The notes under the pieces were generated by a model, which was not told the DNA's origin, made no database searches, and saw only the letters and a list, made by a program, of their open reading frames with translations. DNA of 64,000 nt from Ginsengibacter hankyongi. Its GTDB lineage: Bacteria > Bacteroidota > Bacteroidia > Chitinophagales > Chitinophagaceae. Position 1 is the stretch's first letter. Every line of letters begins with the position of its first letter. The stretch is taken from positions 290,459 to 354,458 of the forward strand of contig NZ_VYQF01000004.1 in assembly GCF_008710285.1 (NCBI RefSeq). Direction: 5' to 3'. Both the position numbers and the translations under genes were made by a program. Positions 28,758-37,640 of the stretch are shown one piece after another.

Positions 28758-31700
28758 ATGCCTTCAAAAAGGCTGGCTGCTCTTAGTTTTCTTTTATTTA
28801 TTTTGATATCAACTTCCTGTAACAGGCACAAAAACTTATTCGATAGTTTGCCTGCCACAACAACGAAAATTGACTTTGCAAACAATCTGGAGAAACGCGA
28901 TCTTTTTGGCATCCTGTATTATTTATATTACTACAATGGCGGCGGAGTTTCAATAGGCGATATTAATAACGATGGATTGCCTGACATATATTTTACGGCT
29001 AATAGTTATGGCCATAACAAGTTGTATTTGAACAAGGGTAATTTTGAATTTGAAGATATTACTGACAGGGCGGGTGTAGCAGGCACCGCGGACTGGTGCA
29101 GCGGTTCAACGATGGTAGACATTAACGGTGATGGATTGCTGGATATTTACGTGAGTGTTGTTGCCAACCATCATGGATTAAAAGGGCACAACATGCTTTT
29201 TATCAATAACGGCAATAATACTTTTACAGAAAGCTCGGCCCAATATGGATTGGATTTTTCCGGCTTCACTACCCAGGTTGCTTTTTTTGATTATGATCAT
29301 GATGGTGACCTCGATTGTTATATGCTTAACCAGTCGCATCAGCCAAACCAGAATATTGTTGATACAAGCAACAGGAGAAAATTTGATCAATATTCAGGCG
29401 ATCGTTTTTATCGTAATGATTTAAATACACCGCTAAAAAAATTTACTGACGTAAGTGCCCAGGCTGGTATTTATCAAAGTAGTCTTGGGTATGGCCTCGG
29501 TATTTCCATTGGCGATTTAAATAATGATGGATGGGACGATATTTATATCGGAAACGATTTTCATGAAAACGATTATTATTATGTAAATAATGGCAACGGA
29601 ACCTTTACAGAAAGTGGCGCTAAACATTTTAATCATTACAGCAGGTTTAGTATGGGCAACGACATTGCTGATTATAATAACGACGGGCAACTGGATGTAA
29701 TAACTGTTGATATGCTGCCGCAGGATGAAAAGGTGCTAAAGACTTATGGCAGCGATGAGAATCCTGATATCTATAAATTAAAATTGATGAACAACGGGTT
29801 TCAATATCAATACTCAAAAAATTGTTTACAACGAAATAATGGTGACGGAACCAGCTTTAGCGAGACCTCTTTATTAAGTGGTGTGGCTGCTACCGATTGG
29901 AGTTGGGGTCCTCTTTTTGCTGATTTTGATAATGATGGCAATAAAGACCTGTTTATATCGAGCGGCATTGTAAAACGCCCGGTGGACCTGGATTACGTAA
30001 ATTTTATTTCGAACCTTTACATACACAAAGCATTAAACAGTTCGGATAAATACGATGATATGGCATTGGAGAAAATGCCTGACGGAAGTTCTCATCCTTT
30101 CTTATATAAAGGAGATGGAAAGTTATCGTTTAAAGATGTAAGTAATGATTGGGGCACCGGCCAAATGAAAGGCTATTATAACGGTGCAGCCTATGCGGAC
30201 CTGGATAATGATGGGAATCTTGATCTTGTAATTAATGCTTTGAACGCACCCGCCGTAATACTAAAAAATAATGCTCCAAAGGAAAACTACATTTCAATTG
30301 CCTTTAAAGGCAATGACATGAATACATTTGGTATTGGCTGCAAGGCATACCTTTTTCAAAAGCGGAAATTGCAATACGAGCAATTGATGCTTACACGCGG
30401 CTTTCAATCTTCTTCAGATACACGATTGCATTTCGGATTAGATTCATCATCAATAATTGATAGCATATTGGTTATATGGCCCAATCAAAAATACCAGGTA
30501 GTAAAAAACATACATGCTAACAGGCAAATAACTTTTTATCAGAAAGCCGCCACAGGCACGTTTAATTATTCATCTTATTTTAAACCTGCTCCAGCCTACT
30601 TTACTGATATAAGCGATTCGATAAATGTAAGCTGGAAACACCGGGAAGACAATTTCAATGATTTTAATGTGCAATATTTAATTCCGCATGAAGAATCAAC
30701 GCGAGGACCTAAAATAGCGGTTGGGGATGTGAATGGCGACGGGCTGGATGATTTTTATGCCTGCGGAGCAAAAGGGCAGGCAGGTACGTTAATGATTCAG
30801 CAAAAGAATGGCTCATTTGCTGCTGCCGATACTGCTGTATTTAATAAAGATGCAGGTTGCGAAGATGTAGATGCGCTCTTTTTTGATGCTAACGACGACG
30901 GATACCCTGATTTGTATATTGTAAGCGGTGGTAATGAATATGCAGGTAATAATAATTATTTATTGGATAGGTTGTATTTTAATGACGGCAAAGGAAATTT
31001 TACAAAATCGATTAATTCCATACCGGAAATATTTCAAAATAAATCGTGTGTAACAGTTGCGGATGTGGATCATGATGGTGATATGGATTTATTTGTGGGC
31101 ACCCTTGCTGACGCTCATGCTTACGGTATACCTCAAACATCTTACCTATTAATAAACGACGGGAAAGGCAATTTTGCGGTAGCCAACGAAAGTACTATTC
31201 AGCTTTCCAACATCGGGGTAGTTACATCTGCAGCATTTGCTGATGTAAACAAAGATGGATGGGTAGATTTGGTTGTAACAGGCGAATGGATGCCCATGAC
31301 AATCTTTATAAACAATCACGGAAAATTTGGAAAAACAATTGTCCCCACTTCTACCGGCTTGTGGCAAACAGTCTTTATAAATGACATAAATGGAGACGGT
31401 AACCCGGATATCCTGGCGGGCAACTGGGGATGGAATAATAAATTCTGGAGTGGTAAAGATGGACCTCTCCGGTTGTATGTGGGAGTATATGATGCAAGCG
31501 GTCGCGTAAGCCAGTTGATGTCTTACACTTCTAACGGTGTGGAGTACCCTTTTTTAGCAAAAGATGAAGTTGAAAGACCTTTACCACTTTTAAAGAAACA
31601 TTACCTGTTATATGCTGATTATGCCGGCGTGCCTATGAAGGATGTTTTTTATGGATGGATTGATACGGTAAAACCTATAATGGCAGAAAGGCTGGGCTCG

Positions 31701-32060
31701 GCAGTTTTCTATAATGATGGTAAAGGAAATTTCACTATTAATGATTTACCCGCTACATTACAACTGGCCCCGATATTTTCTTTTCAAAAAAATATGGAGA
31801 ACCCTTTTAATGAAAACAGCTATATATCCGGTGGTAATTTCTTTGACGTAATTCCGTATGAAGGAAGGTACGATGCGCAGCCGGCGGCTCTTTTTACATT
31901 TAATAAGAAAGATTCGTTTAATTATATACCCCAGCAAAATTTAGCCGATATTAAGGGACAGGTCCGGGATATCAAATGGCTGCGAACGGCTAAGTATGGT
32001 AATGTAATGATGATAGCGAGGAATAATAATTCGATTATTTTTCTTGCCGGTAAAAAATAA
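28758..32060 (+). CDS. FG-GAP/VCBS-repeat lipoprotein with ASPIC/UnbV domain 2
   Basis: Paralogue of the protein at 17404, 1100 residues. The ATG at 28758 is preferred over the one 20 codons upstream because MPSKRLAALSFLLFILISTSC gives a clean lipoprotein signal (Cys21). FG-GAP calcium loops include DINNDGLPDIYF, DINGDGLLDIYV, DYDHDGDLDCYM, DLNNDGWDDIYI and DVDHDGDMDLFV; the ASPIC/UnbV segment lies at about 509-592 (FGIGCKAYLFQK, LHFGLDSSSIIDSILVIWP). The GH144 lipoprotein starts two bases after its stop codon, so the two are co-translated. A role as scaffold or glycan binder for that glucanase is inferred. Confidence 0.9.
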   Translation: MPSKRLAALSFLLFILISTSCNRHKNLFDSLPATTTKIDFANNLEKRDLFGILYYLYYYNGGGVSIGDINNDGLPDIYFTANSYGHNKLYLNKGNFEFEDITDRAGVAGTADWCSGSTMVDINGDGLLDIYVSVVANHHGLKGHNMLFINNGNNTFTESSAQYGLDFSGFTTQVAFFDYDHDGDLDCYMLNQSHQPNQNIVDTSNRRKFDQYSGDRFYRNDLNTPLKKFTDVSAQAGIYQSSLGYGLGISIGDLNNDGWDDIYIGNDFHENDYYYVNNGNGTFTESGAKHFNHYSRFSMGNDIADYNNDGQLDVITVDMLPQDEKVLKTYGSDENPDIYKLKLMNNGFQYQYSKNCLQRNNGDGTSFSETSLLSGVAATDWSWGPLFADFDNDGNKDLFISSGIVKRPVDLDYVNFISNLYIHKALNSSDKYDDMALEKMPDGSSHPFLYKGDGKLSFKDVSNDWGTGQMKGYYNGAAYADLDNDGNLDLVINALNAPAVILKNNAPKENYISIAFKGNDMNTFGIGCKAYLFQKRKLQYEQLMLTRGFQSSSDTRLHFGLDSSSIIDSILVIWPNQKYQVVKNIHANRQITFYQKAATGTFNYSSYFKPAPAYFTDISDSINVSWKHREDNFNDFNVQYLIPHEESTRGPKIAVGDVNGDGLDDFYACGAKGQAGTLMIQQKNGSFAAADTAVFNKDAGCEDVDALFFDANDDGYPDLYIVSGGNEYAGNNNYLLDRLYFNDGKGNFTKSINSIPEIFQNKSCVTVADVDHDGDMDLFVGTLADAHAYGIPQTSYLLINDGKGNFAVANESTIQLSNIGVVTSAAFADVNKDGWVDLVVTGEWMPMTIFINNHGKFGKTIVPTSTGLWQTVFINDINGDGNPDILAGNWGWNNKFWSGKDGPLRLYVGVYDASGRVSQLMSYTSNGVEYPFLAKDEVERPLPLLKKHYLLYADYAGVPMKDVFYGWIDTVKPIMAERLGSAVFYNDGKGNFTINDLPATLQLAPIFSFQKNMENPFNENSYISGGNFFDVIPYEGRYDAQPAALFTFNKKDSFNYIPQQNLADIKGQVRDIKWLRTAKYGNVMMIARNNNSIIFLAGKK

Positions 32061-32062
32061 CC

Positions 32063-33769
32063 ATGAAATATACTACTTCAGTGGAAAAAATAAAATGTAA
32101 CACTCTTTTAGGCATATTTATTACTCTGTCTATTATATCAACAAGTTGCGGAAAAAAAGCCGCTGATAAAATACCCGTTGAACCACCGCCTCCTTCTTCG
32201 TTTAGTTCCACATTGATTATGGTAGATGGAAAACAGGAAACTTCTTTGGACTATAATATTAATACAACTCCGGTAATTAAATTTTCTTTTTCAGCGCCCA
32301 TTGATCATGCATCGGTAGGTAATAGTTTTTCTTTTGCTGAAACAAGTGGCAGTTCTGTTTCTTTTAATACAAACTATTCAAATGGAGATAGTGTTGTAGT
32401 AATACAGCCATCAGCTTCTTTAAAATATCTTTCAAAGTACCTTATAACCGTTTCAACGGGATTGAAATCAAAAGCCGGCGGCAGTTTAAAGACCACTGCA
32501 ACCGCAAATTTTGTAACTCAAATTGATTCAACCGATAAGTTTGCAAGGATAAGTGATGATGCTTTACTTGACTTAGCACAACGACAAACGTTTAAATATT
32601 TTTGGGACTTTGGTCATCCAACTTCCGGTATGGCGAGAGAACGAAATACTTCAGGTGATGTTGTAACTACGGGTGGTACAGGCTTTGGAGTGATGAGTAT
32701 TATCGTTGGTATCAGCAGGGGATTTATTACAAGGGCAGAAGGCTTACAAAGAATTAATACAATAGTAAATTTTTTGAAAAATAATTGTACACGTTATCAT
32801 GGTGCATTTTCTCACTGGATAAACGGTGCTACCGGTGCTACAGTCCCCTTCAGCCAATTTGATGATGGTGGTGATTTAGTTGAAACTTCATTGCTCATGC
32901 AGGGATTGTTATGTGCACGCCAGTATTTTAACACGGTGGCTGCCGATGAAGTTTCACTGCGGACAAATATTAACACATTATGGAATGGCGTTGAATGGAG
33001 TTGGTTTCGCCAGAATTCGCAGAATGTTCTGTATTGGCATTGGAGCCCAAATTATAATTTTCAAATTAATATGCCAATAAGAGGATGGGATGAAGCATTG
33101 ATTGTATATGCATTGGCTGCATCTTCCAATACTGATTCCATTCCACGAGCAGTGTATGATAATGGTTGGGCTTTGAATGGTGGGATTAAAAACGGCAACA
33201 CATATTATGGAGTGCAGTTACCACTTGGCCCTAATCTTGGAGGGCCTTTATTCTTTTCCCACTATTCTTTCCTGGGAATAAACCCGCATGATCTTACCGA
33301 TGCTTATGCAGATTATTTTACCCAGAATACAAACCATAGTTTGATCAACTATAATTATTGTGTTGCCAATCCAAATAATTTTTTTGGCTACAGTTCAACA
33401 ACCTGGGGGCTTACAGCGAGTGATGATAATATCTCCGGATACAAAGCGCATGCCCCGGATAATGATGATGGGGTCATTACGCCTTCCGCGGCCATTTCAT
33501 CATTGCCGTATACTCCTGTTCAATCTATGAATGCATTAAAATTTTTCTATTATACGTTGGGGGATAAAATATGGAGTCAATATGGGTTTGTTGATGCATT
33601 CAATCTCAAAGACCTTTGGTTTGCCAATTCATTTTTAGCGATTGACCAGGGACCTGAAATTGTGATGATAGAAAATTACCGCAGTAATTTGCTTTGGAAT
33701 TTATTTATGAGTTGCCCCGAAATAAAAAGAGGAATGAAACAGTTGGGATTTCAGAGTCCGAAGTTGTGA
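32063..33769 (+). CDS. GH144-type beta-glucanase lipoprotein with N-terminal Ig-like domain
   Basis: A 568-residue lipoprotein (STSC, Cys29). After a proline-rich linker (EPPPPSS), a bacterial Ig-like domain (about 48-155) precedes the GH144 alpha/alpha barrel (about 165-568). GH144 marks: GGTGFGVMSIIVG, the acidic motif DDGGDLVE (Asp267, Asp268, Asp271, Glu274), LYWHWSPN, GGPLFFSHYSFLGINPHDL, SSLPYTPVQSMNALKFFYY and IVMIENYRSNLLWNLFM. From memory, the equivalent acidic residues are needed in the Chitinophaga pinensis endo-beta-1,2-glucanase. Among the four paralogues in this window it is the only one with a lipobox, so it probably acts at the cell surface next to the VCBS partner. Endo versus exo action is not readable. 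Confidence 0.88.
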   Translation: MKYTTSVEKIKCNTLLGIFITLSIISTSCGKKAADKIPVEPPPPSSFSSTLIMVDGKQETSLDYNINTTPVIKFSFSAPIDHASVGNSFSFAETSGSSVSFNTNYSNGDSVVVIQPSASLKYLSKYLITVSTGLKSKAGGSLKTTATANFVTQIDSTDKFARISDDALLDLAQRQTFKYFWDFGHPTSGMARERNTSGDVVTTGGTGFGVMSIIVGISRGFITRAEGLQRINTIVNFLKNNCTRYHGAFSHWINGATGATVPFSQFDDGGDLVETSLLMQGLLCARQYFNTVAADEVSLRTNINTLWNGVEWSWFRQNSQNVLYWHWSPNYNFQINMPIRGWDEALIVYALAASSNTDSIPRAVYDNGWALNGGIKNGNTYYGVQLPLGPNLGGPLFFSHYSFLGINPHDLTDAYADYFTQNTNHSLINYNYCVANPNNFFGYSSTTWGLTASDDNISGYKAHAPDNDDGVITPSAAISSLPYTPVQSMNALKFFYYTLGDKIWSQYGFVDAFNLKDLWFANSFLAIDQGPEIVMIENYRSNLLWNLFMSCPEIKRGMKQLGFQSPKL

Positions 33770-33778
33770 ATAATTGAG

Positions 33779-33813
33779 CAGACCTCACAGGTTTTTAAAA
33801 CCTGTGAGGTCTG
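33779..33813. repeat. Perfect 17-bp inverted repeat after GH144 1
   Basis: CAGACCTCACAGGTTTT (33779-33795) and AAAACCTGTGAGGTCTG (33797-33813) are exact reverse complements with one base between. It begins 10 bp after the GH144 stop, so it may act as a terminator-like hairpin, though no T-run follows. Similar AGGTCTG/CCTGTGAGG palindromes are dispersed in Bacteroidota genomes; the CAGACC ends recur at 41151 in this window. Confidence 0.85.
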
Positions 33814-33969
33814 ATTATAAACAGATTCCCCCTGAATAAAAAATGATAATAATGTTACGTGTAACCCTCCCTGTTATATAAATATCATTGGATAAAATTT
33901 ATTTACTTTGACCAGGCAAAAGCAATCGATCTGTCATCTTAAAACAAACGTAATATTACCTTGATTTGT

Positions 33970-34629
33970 ATGAGACATCTTTTATTTTTCCTGTTTTTAT
34001 TTCTGGCTGCCTGTAATGTTTCTGAGATTAATACTTCGCCGCCGGAAATTTCAAATACACAGGTAGTTAAGTTAGAAGGAGGCCTTGGTGTTGTTTCACT
34101 TTCGTTGCCTGCCCGCTACGACACTTCATTTACGTGGATACATTACTCTGATTGCGGCGCACCCTGTGAAAAAAGAAAATATAGGTTTCAACCAAAAACT
34201 TTACCGGTATATATGGAAACCGGGTTTCACTACAAACCATTAAATGATTCTATAGAGCAATTTACAATCGTTCATAACCCTTATATTTCACCGGACGACA
34301 GCGATAAAACCGATAATAAGGATTTTATCATTTCCTTTCACGATCATAAAAAATTTTACATAACCCACGATCCAACTCTGCGCACGATAAAATGGGACAC
34401 GATTGAAAAAATCGGCGACCGGTATTTTTCCGTTATCGTAATTGATAAGTATGACTCCGCTATTTCAGCATATTCAAAAAAATTATTATCAACCACTACG
34501 ATAAAAAGAGGTACCGTTGATTTTGATTTTGAATTACTCAGCAAGAAAAAGGATTCGCTTACAGAAAACTTTATTGATGACGCAAAATATTATTTGCAAA
34601 CGATTCGCATCGAAAAAAGTAATAAATAA
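33970..34629 (+). CDS. Hypothetical lipoprotein
   Basis: A 219-residue protein starting at the ATG at 33970 (MRHLLFFLFLFLAAC, Cys15 in a good lipobox); the TTG nine bases upstream is less likely. The mature part is rich in charged and aromatic residues and predicted mostly beta, with a Cys pair in SDCGAPCEKRKY. No family was recognised. It stands alone on the plus strand between the inverted repeat and a convergent minus-strand operon. A real gene is supported by the signal, length and codon use; function unknown. Confidence 0.75.
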   Translation: MRHLLFFLFLFLAACNVSEINTSPPEISNTQVVKLEGGLGVVSLSLPARYDTSFTWIHYSDCGAPCEKRKYRFQPKTLPVYMETGFHYKPLNDSIEQFTIVHNPYISPDDSDKTDNKDFIISFHDHKKFYITHDPTLRTIKWDTIEKIGDRYFSVIVIDKYDSAISAYSKKLLSTTTIKRGTVDFDFELLSKKKDSLTENFIDDAKYYLQTIRIEKSNK

Positions 34630-34671
34630 CTATCCATATAAAAATAATGTTGCGGACGTTCAGTTTACGCC

Positions 34672-34827
34672 TTATCGATTTTTTCGCAGGTCTGCCCAAA
34701 GAGAAATTATCCCTAATGCAAGAAATAAAATGGCTTCCATCCAATTTTTATTTTGAAACGCTTCTATTAAAGCTATTCCGAATAATAAGAGGAAGACTGC
34801 CAAATTTGTAAATTTTATAGCTTTCAT
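34672..34827 (-). CDS. Small two-helix membrane protein (51 aa)
   Basis: MKAIKFTNLAVFLLLFGIAL begins the first hydrophobic helix; a second follows (EAILFLALGIISLWA) and the protein ends DLRKNR, a positive tail. The ATG at 34827 is preferred; an in-frame start at 34878 would overlap the ligase gene. It lies 35 bp after the ATP-grasp ligase stop on the same strand, so likely co-transcribed. No family recognised. A chance frame cannot be excluded at this length, but the helix-loop-helix layout is protein-like. Confidence 0.6.
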   Translation of the reverse strand: MKAIKFTNLAVFLLLFGIALIEAFQNKNWMEAILFLALGIISLWADLRKNR

Positions 34828-34862
34828 TCTTTCATTTGTTTTTTTTATTCTATTTGCAAATT

Positions 34863-36437
34863 TTAAGAGGAGGTACAACAGACTCGTTTATTATGCTTTT
34901 CTTTATTCAGTACCTCTACAGTTTTATTAAATAGGTGCATTGTAATAGCTGGTGTGGCGCCAATGCACAAAATACCCAGTTTTCCATATTGCGACAAAGC
35001 ACCTATCATGTGAAACATAACCCCTTGCTGTATACTGCCGTCGTATAGAAGGTCATTTGCAGTTGTTATTTCTATAAGGTCATGCGGGGTGAGGCCTTTA
35101 TAATATTCGCTTTGCAGGTTATCCGAAAAAAAATAATACCGCGTTTGTGCGCTTGCCGTTAGATATATTGCTTTTGATGCATCATATGTACCGTCGGTTA
35201 AATACTGCAGCATTAGATAAGGATGAGTTGTGCCCCCCTTACGTAAGTTTATTTCTAATGCATAATGTTTCCATTCATTGTTTTCCTTTACTGAAATAAA
35301 GTCAATTGAAAATCTTCCAAGCACACCATAGCTTTTTAATTTATCTGCAATTTTTTTTCCTAATTCGGCAATGGCCACTGCATATTCTTTTCCCGCAGGA
35401 AAATGTGCTCCTAAAAATACATGTCCGCTTTCGCCCCCGATGACCTGGTCATGGGTAGAAATAACTTCTGTTTCACCTAAAGGCGTAATGCGACATTGAA
35501 CCGAAGGAAATACTTTTTGTTCACCCTCAATAAATACTTCAACAATACCACCTGCTTCTGTGAATTTTTTTAAATAACTTTCATATACTAAATCATGTGC
35601 AACCATTTGCAATCGTTGCCGAAGTACTTCGGCTATCCACAATTTTAAATATTCCTTTCCGGGTGAACCTTCATAAGAAAAAACCGCGTTTCCATCTCCT
35701 GAAAAACCATCATTAAGTTTTATTACGGCCCTGTTAAGCCCCGGTAACATCAATTTAAGTTTGAATAGAGCTTCTATAATATCTTCTTCATTATTGCAAT
35801 CCTCAAAACCGGGCGGCGTACCGACATTACATTCCTTAAATATTTTCCGGCTGAAACTTTTTGTTCCAAGATAATTAAGATCGGGATCGCAACCGTAGAT
35901 GGGCATATGAAGTTGTACCGCAAGAGAACGCTCTGCTTCCGTTACGTTAAAACAAGCAATATGTGCCACATGATCCGGCGGAATACTTTTCCTGATGCGT
36001 TCTATTAACCGCGGGCGCTCCAATATTTTTTGCGTAAGAGATTTAGCCGATGCATCGAAGCAACTAAGTGTTTTTAATCGTTGGCGTGCATGGTAGCCCG
36101 TTATACCGGGCAGCAAGTGTAAATAATAATCCATTATTATATTGTGGACAGGAATACTGGTTACATAAATTACATGAGTGTTTGGCATGCGCAACAACAT
36201 CAGCAGGCAAAGCAATCGTTCTTCATAATGAATAATGCCGTCAATTTTGGCTAATATTTCCTGGTCCAGCGAAAGACTTGGGATTATAACCACAGTTTTC
36301 GCTGCCATTCTATCCGGGAAAACAGATTTAAATTGATCGGGAAATCGTTGTTGTAATTTTTTGAATTCAATTATTTCATCTGAACAGGCTTGCATTTGTT
36401 GTTGTTTCTTTAGAGTTCTTTTAAATGCCGAAAGCAA
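34863..36437 (-). CDS. ATP-grasp ligase, PGM1-like (pre-ATP-grasp domain)
   Basis: A 524-residue cytoplasmic protein. It has an N-terminal pre-ATP-grasp region (about 45-200: VVIIPSLSLD, YVTSIPVHNIIMDYYLHLL) and an ATP-grasp fold (about 200-430) with AVIKLNDGFSGDGNAVF as nucleotide-binding strand and loop, GRFSIDFISV, and the metal-binding-like ALEINLRKGGTTHPYLML near residues 397-414. This matches proteins related to PGM1, the peptide ligase of pheganomycin biosynthesis, which joins a carboxylate to an amine with ATP. The substrate is unknown. It is 45 bp downstream of a gamma-glutamylcyclotransferase-like gene on the same strand and is followed by a small membrane protein. Start could also be the Met at codon 15. 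Confidence 0.82.
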   Translation of the reverse strand: MLSAFKRTLKKQQQMQACSDEIIEFKKLQQRFPDQFKSVFPDRMAAKTVVIIPSLSLDQEILAKIDGIIHYEERLLCLLMLLRMPNTHVIYVTSIPVHNIIMDYYLHLLPGITGYHARQRLKTLSCFDASAKSLTQKILERPRLIERIRKSIPPDHVAHIACFNVTEAERSLAVQLHMPIYGCDPDLNYLGTKSFSRKIFKECNVGTPPGFEDCNNEEDIIEALFKLKLMLPGLNRAVIKLNDGFSGDGNAVFSYEGSPGKEYLKLWIAEVLRQRLQMVAHDLVYESYLKKFTEAGGIVEVFIEGEQKVFPSVQCRITPLGETEVISTHDQVIGGESGHVFLGAHFPAGKEYAVAIAELGKKIADKLKSYGVLGRFSIDFISVKENNEWKHYALEINLRKGGTTHPYLMLQYLTDGTYDASKAIYLTASAQTRYYFFSDNLQSEYYKGLTPHDLIEITTANDLLYDGSIQQGVMFHMIGALSQYGKLGILCIGATPAITMHLFNKTVEVLNKEKHNKRVCCTSS

Positions 36438-36482
36438 TTCATAAATAAGCCATTATACGCGTTGCAGTGTTCAGAAGTTTTT

Positions 36483-36902
36483 TTAAGTAGGAAATTCACC
36501 AATATTACCGGCGGCAATAGTAGGTGTATCAAGCACTTCACCATTGTACCAATATATCCAGGCATTTGTATCTGCTTCACCATCTATATATACTTTTATT
36601 AATTCCCGCCGGTATAGCGGTTGTTCTCCTTGCTCCACAATTAATCCTTCATAATCGTCCAGTTGGCCAAATACGTATGAAAAATCATGCTCATCATTCA
36701 GCTTAAATAGTTCTCCCTCTATGAAAGACTCGCCATCACCGGGGCTTGCCAATAATTCTCCATTTACATTGCTCACCGTCCCTTTAACTTTTGCAGGGCT
36801 TACAAAACTGAAAAAATGACTTACATAATCATGGGTATGCTGGTGAAAGCCCTTTCGAAGCGAGCTATACACAAAAAGCTGTTTAGACAGTGCAGATTCC
36901 AT
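36483..36902 (-). CDS. Gamma-glutamylcyclotransferase-like (AIG2 fold) protein
   Basis: A 139-residue cytoplasmic protein. The N-terminal LFVYSSLRKGFHQH (residues 9-22) corresponds to the YGSLxxG substrate-binding loop, with Ser in place of the usual Gly, and QLDDYEG (80-86) supplies the Glu (85) that is catalytic in this fold. Members release gamma-glutamyl groups as 5-oxoproline from small peptides or amines. It leads the operon with the PGM1-like ligase, which suggests the two act on the same type of peptide or amide bond. Function of such stand-alone bacterial proteins is often unproven. Confidence 0.85.
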   Translation of the reverse strand: MESALSKQLFVYSSLRKGFHQHTHDYVSHFFSFVSPAKVKGTVSNVNGELLASPGDGESFIEGELFKLNDEHDFSYVFGQLDDYEGLIVEQGEQPLYRRELIKVYIDGEADTNAWIYWYNGEVLDTPTIAAGNIGEFPT

Positions 36903-37209
36903 GCTAAAAAAATTTAATCATTTTCTTGTGGAAGGATTAAATGAAATATGTATTAATACCGTAAATCTAAACCAGGCTAGTGAACAATATTATGATAAAA
37001 AGCAACGGGGCGAATGATTGAAGTCATAACGAAATGGTAAGTCCTGGCAAACGTCTATTATGCAGAAATTCGTAATAAATATCTGCTTTAATTAAGTCAG
37101 AATTAACAAGAATTAGCAGGGATAAAAACAAGAGAAATTTTTGTTCCATCTTATCTGGCAACATAATTGCGCTACAGTAATTGCACCTTTATATTGTAAA
37201 AACACCTTT
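36903..37209. other. Divergent intergenic region (307 bp)
   Basis: Between the minus-strand cyclotransferase-like gene and the plus-strand small membrane protein. AT-rich, no supported frame, no strong hairpin seen. It should hold both promoters, but no confident Bacteroidota promoter pair was identified. Confidence 0.4.
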
Positions 37210-37476
37210 ATGAAAAAAGTATGGTTTGTAATAGCAATTGCCTCGCTGTATGCCCTGGCCTTCCAGGCTGCAATATTTACAGGAATTTCAGATCAGATTA
37301 TTTTTGGGATGTTTGCGTTTTCACCTTTTGTTATTTTATATATGGCCTATGTTATTCTTAAAAATGGAGAACCTTCTCCCTATACTTTCGAAGAAAAGTT
37401 TTATGACGACTTTGATTATTTTAGAAATGGAAGAGAGAAATTAAATGTTGAAAATTATCACAGTTTCAATCCGTAG
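37210..37476 (+). CDS. Small membrane protein (88 aa)
   Basis: MKKVWFVIAIASLYALAFQA starts helix 1, a second helix follows (IFGMFAFSPFVILYMAYVIL) and then a hydrophilic acidic and aromatic tail (FEEKFYDDFDYFRNGREK). The ATG at 37210 is preferred over one 23 codons upstream, which would add a non-signal-like leader. Not assigned to a family. It stands alone, 164 bp before the GH144 run. Confidence 0.72.
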   Translation: MKKVWFVIAIASLYALAFQAAIFTGISDQIIFGMFAFSPFVILYMAYVILKNGEPSPYTFEEKFYDDFDYFRNGREKLNVENYHSFNP

Positions 37477-37640
37477 ATTTTTCACATCAAACCCGTGTAT
37501 AAACATCATCTGATTCTTATCATTTTTTACATAGCGATGTTAAAATATTTAACCTTGGTTAACTCCAGCGATTCAGCCATATAATTGCATCAAAAGCCTT
37601 ATTTTCCATTATCTTTAGCGGCAATAATTATTGTCCTGAT

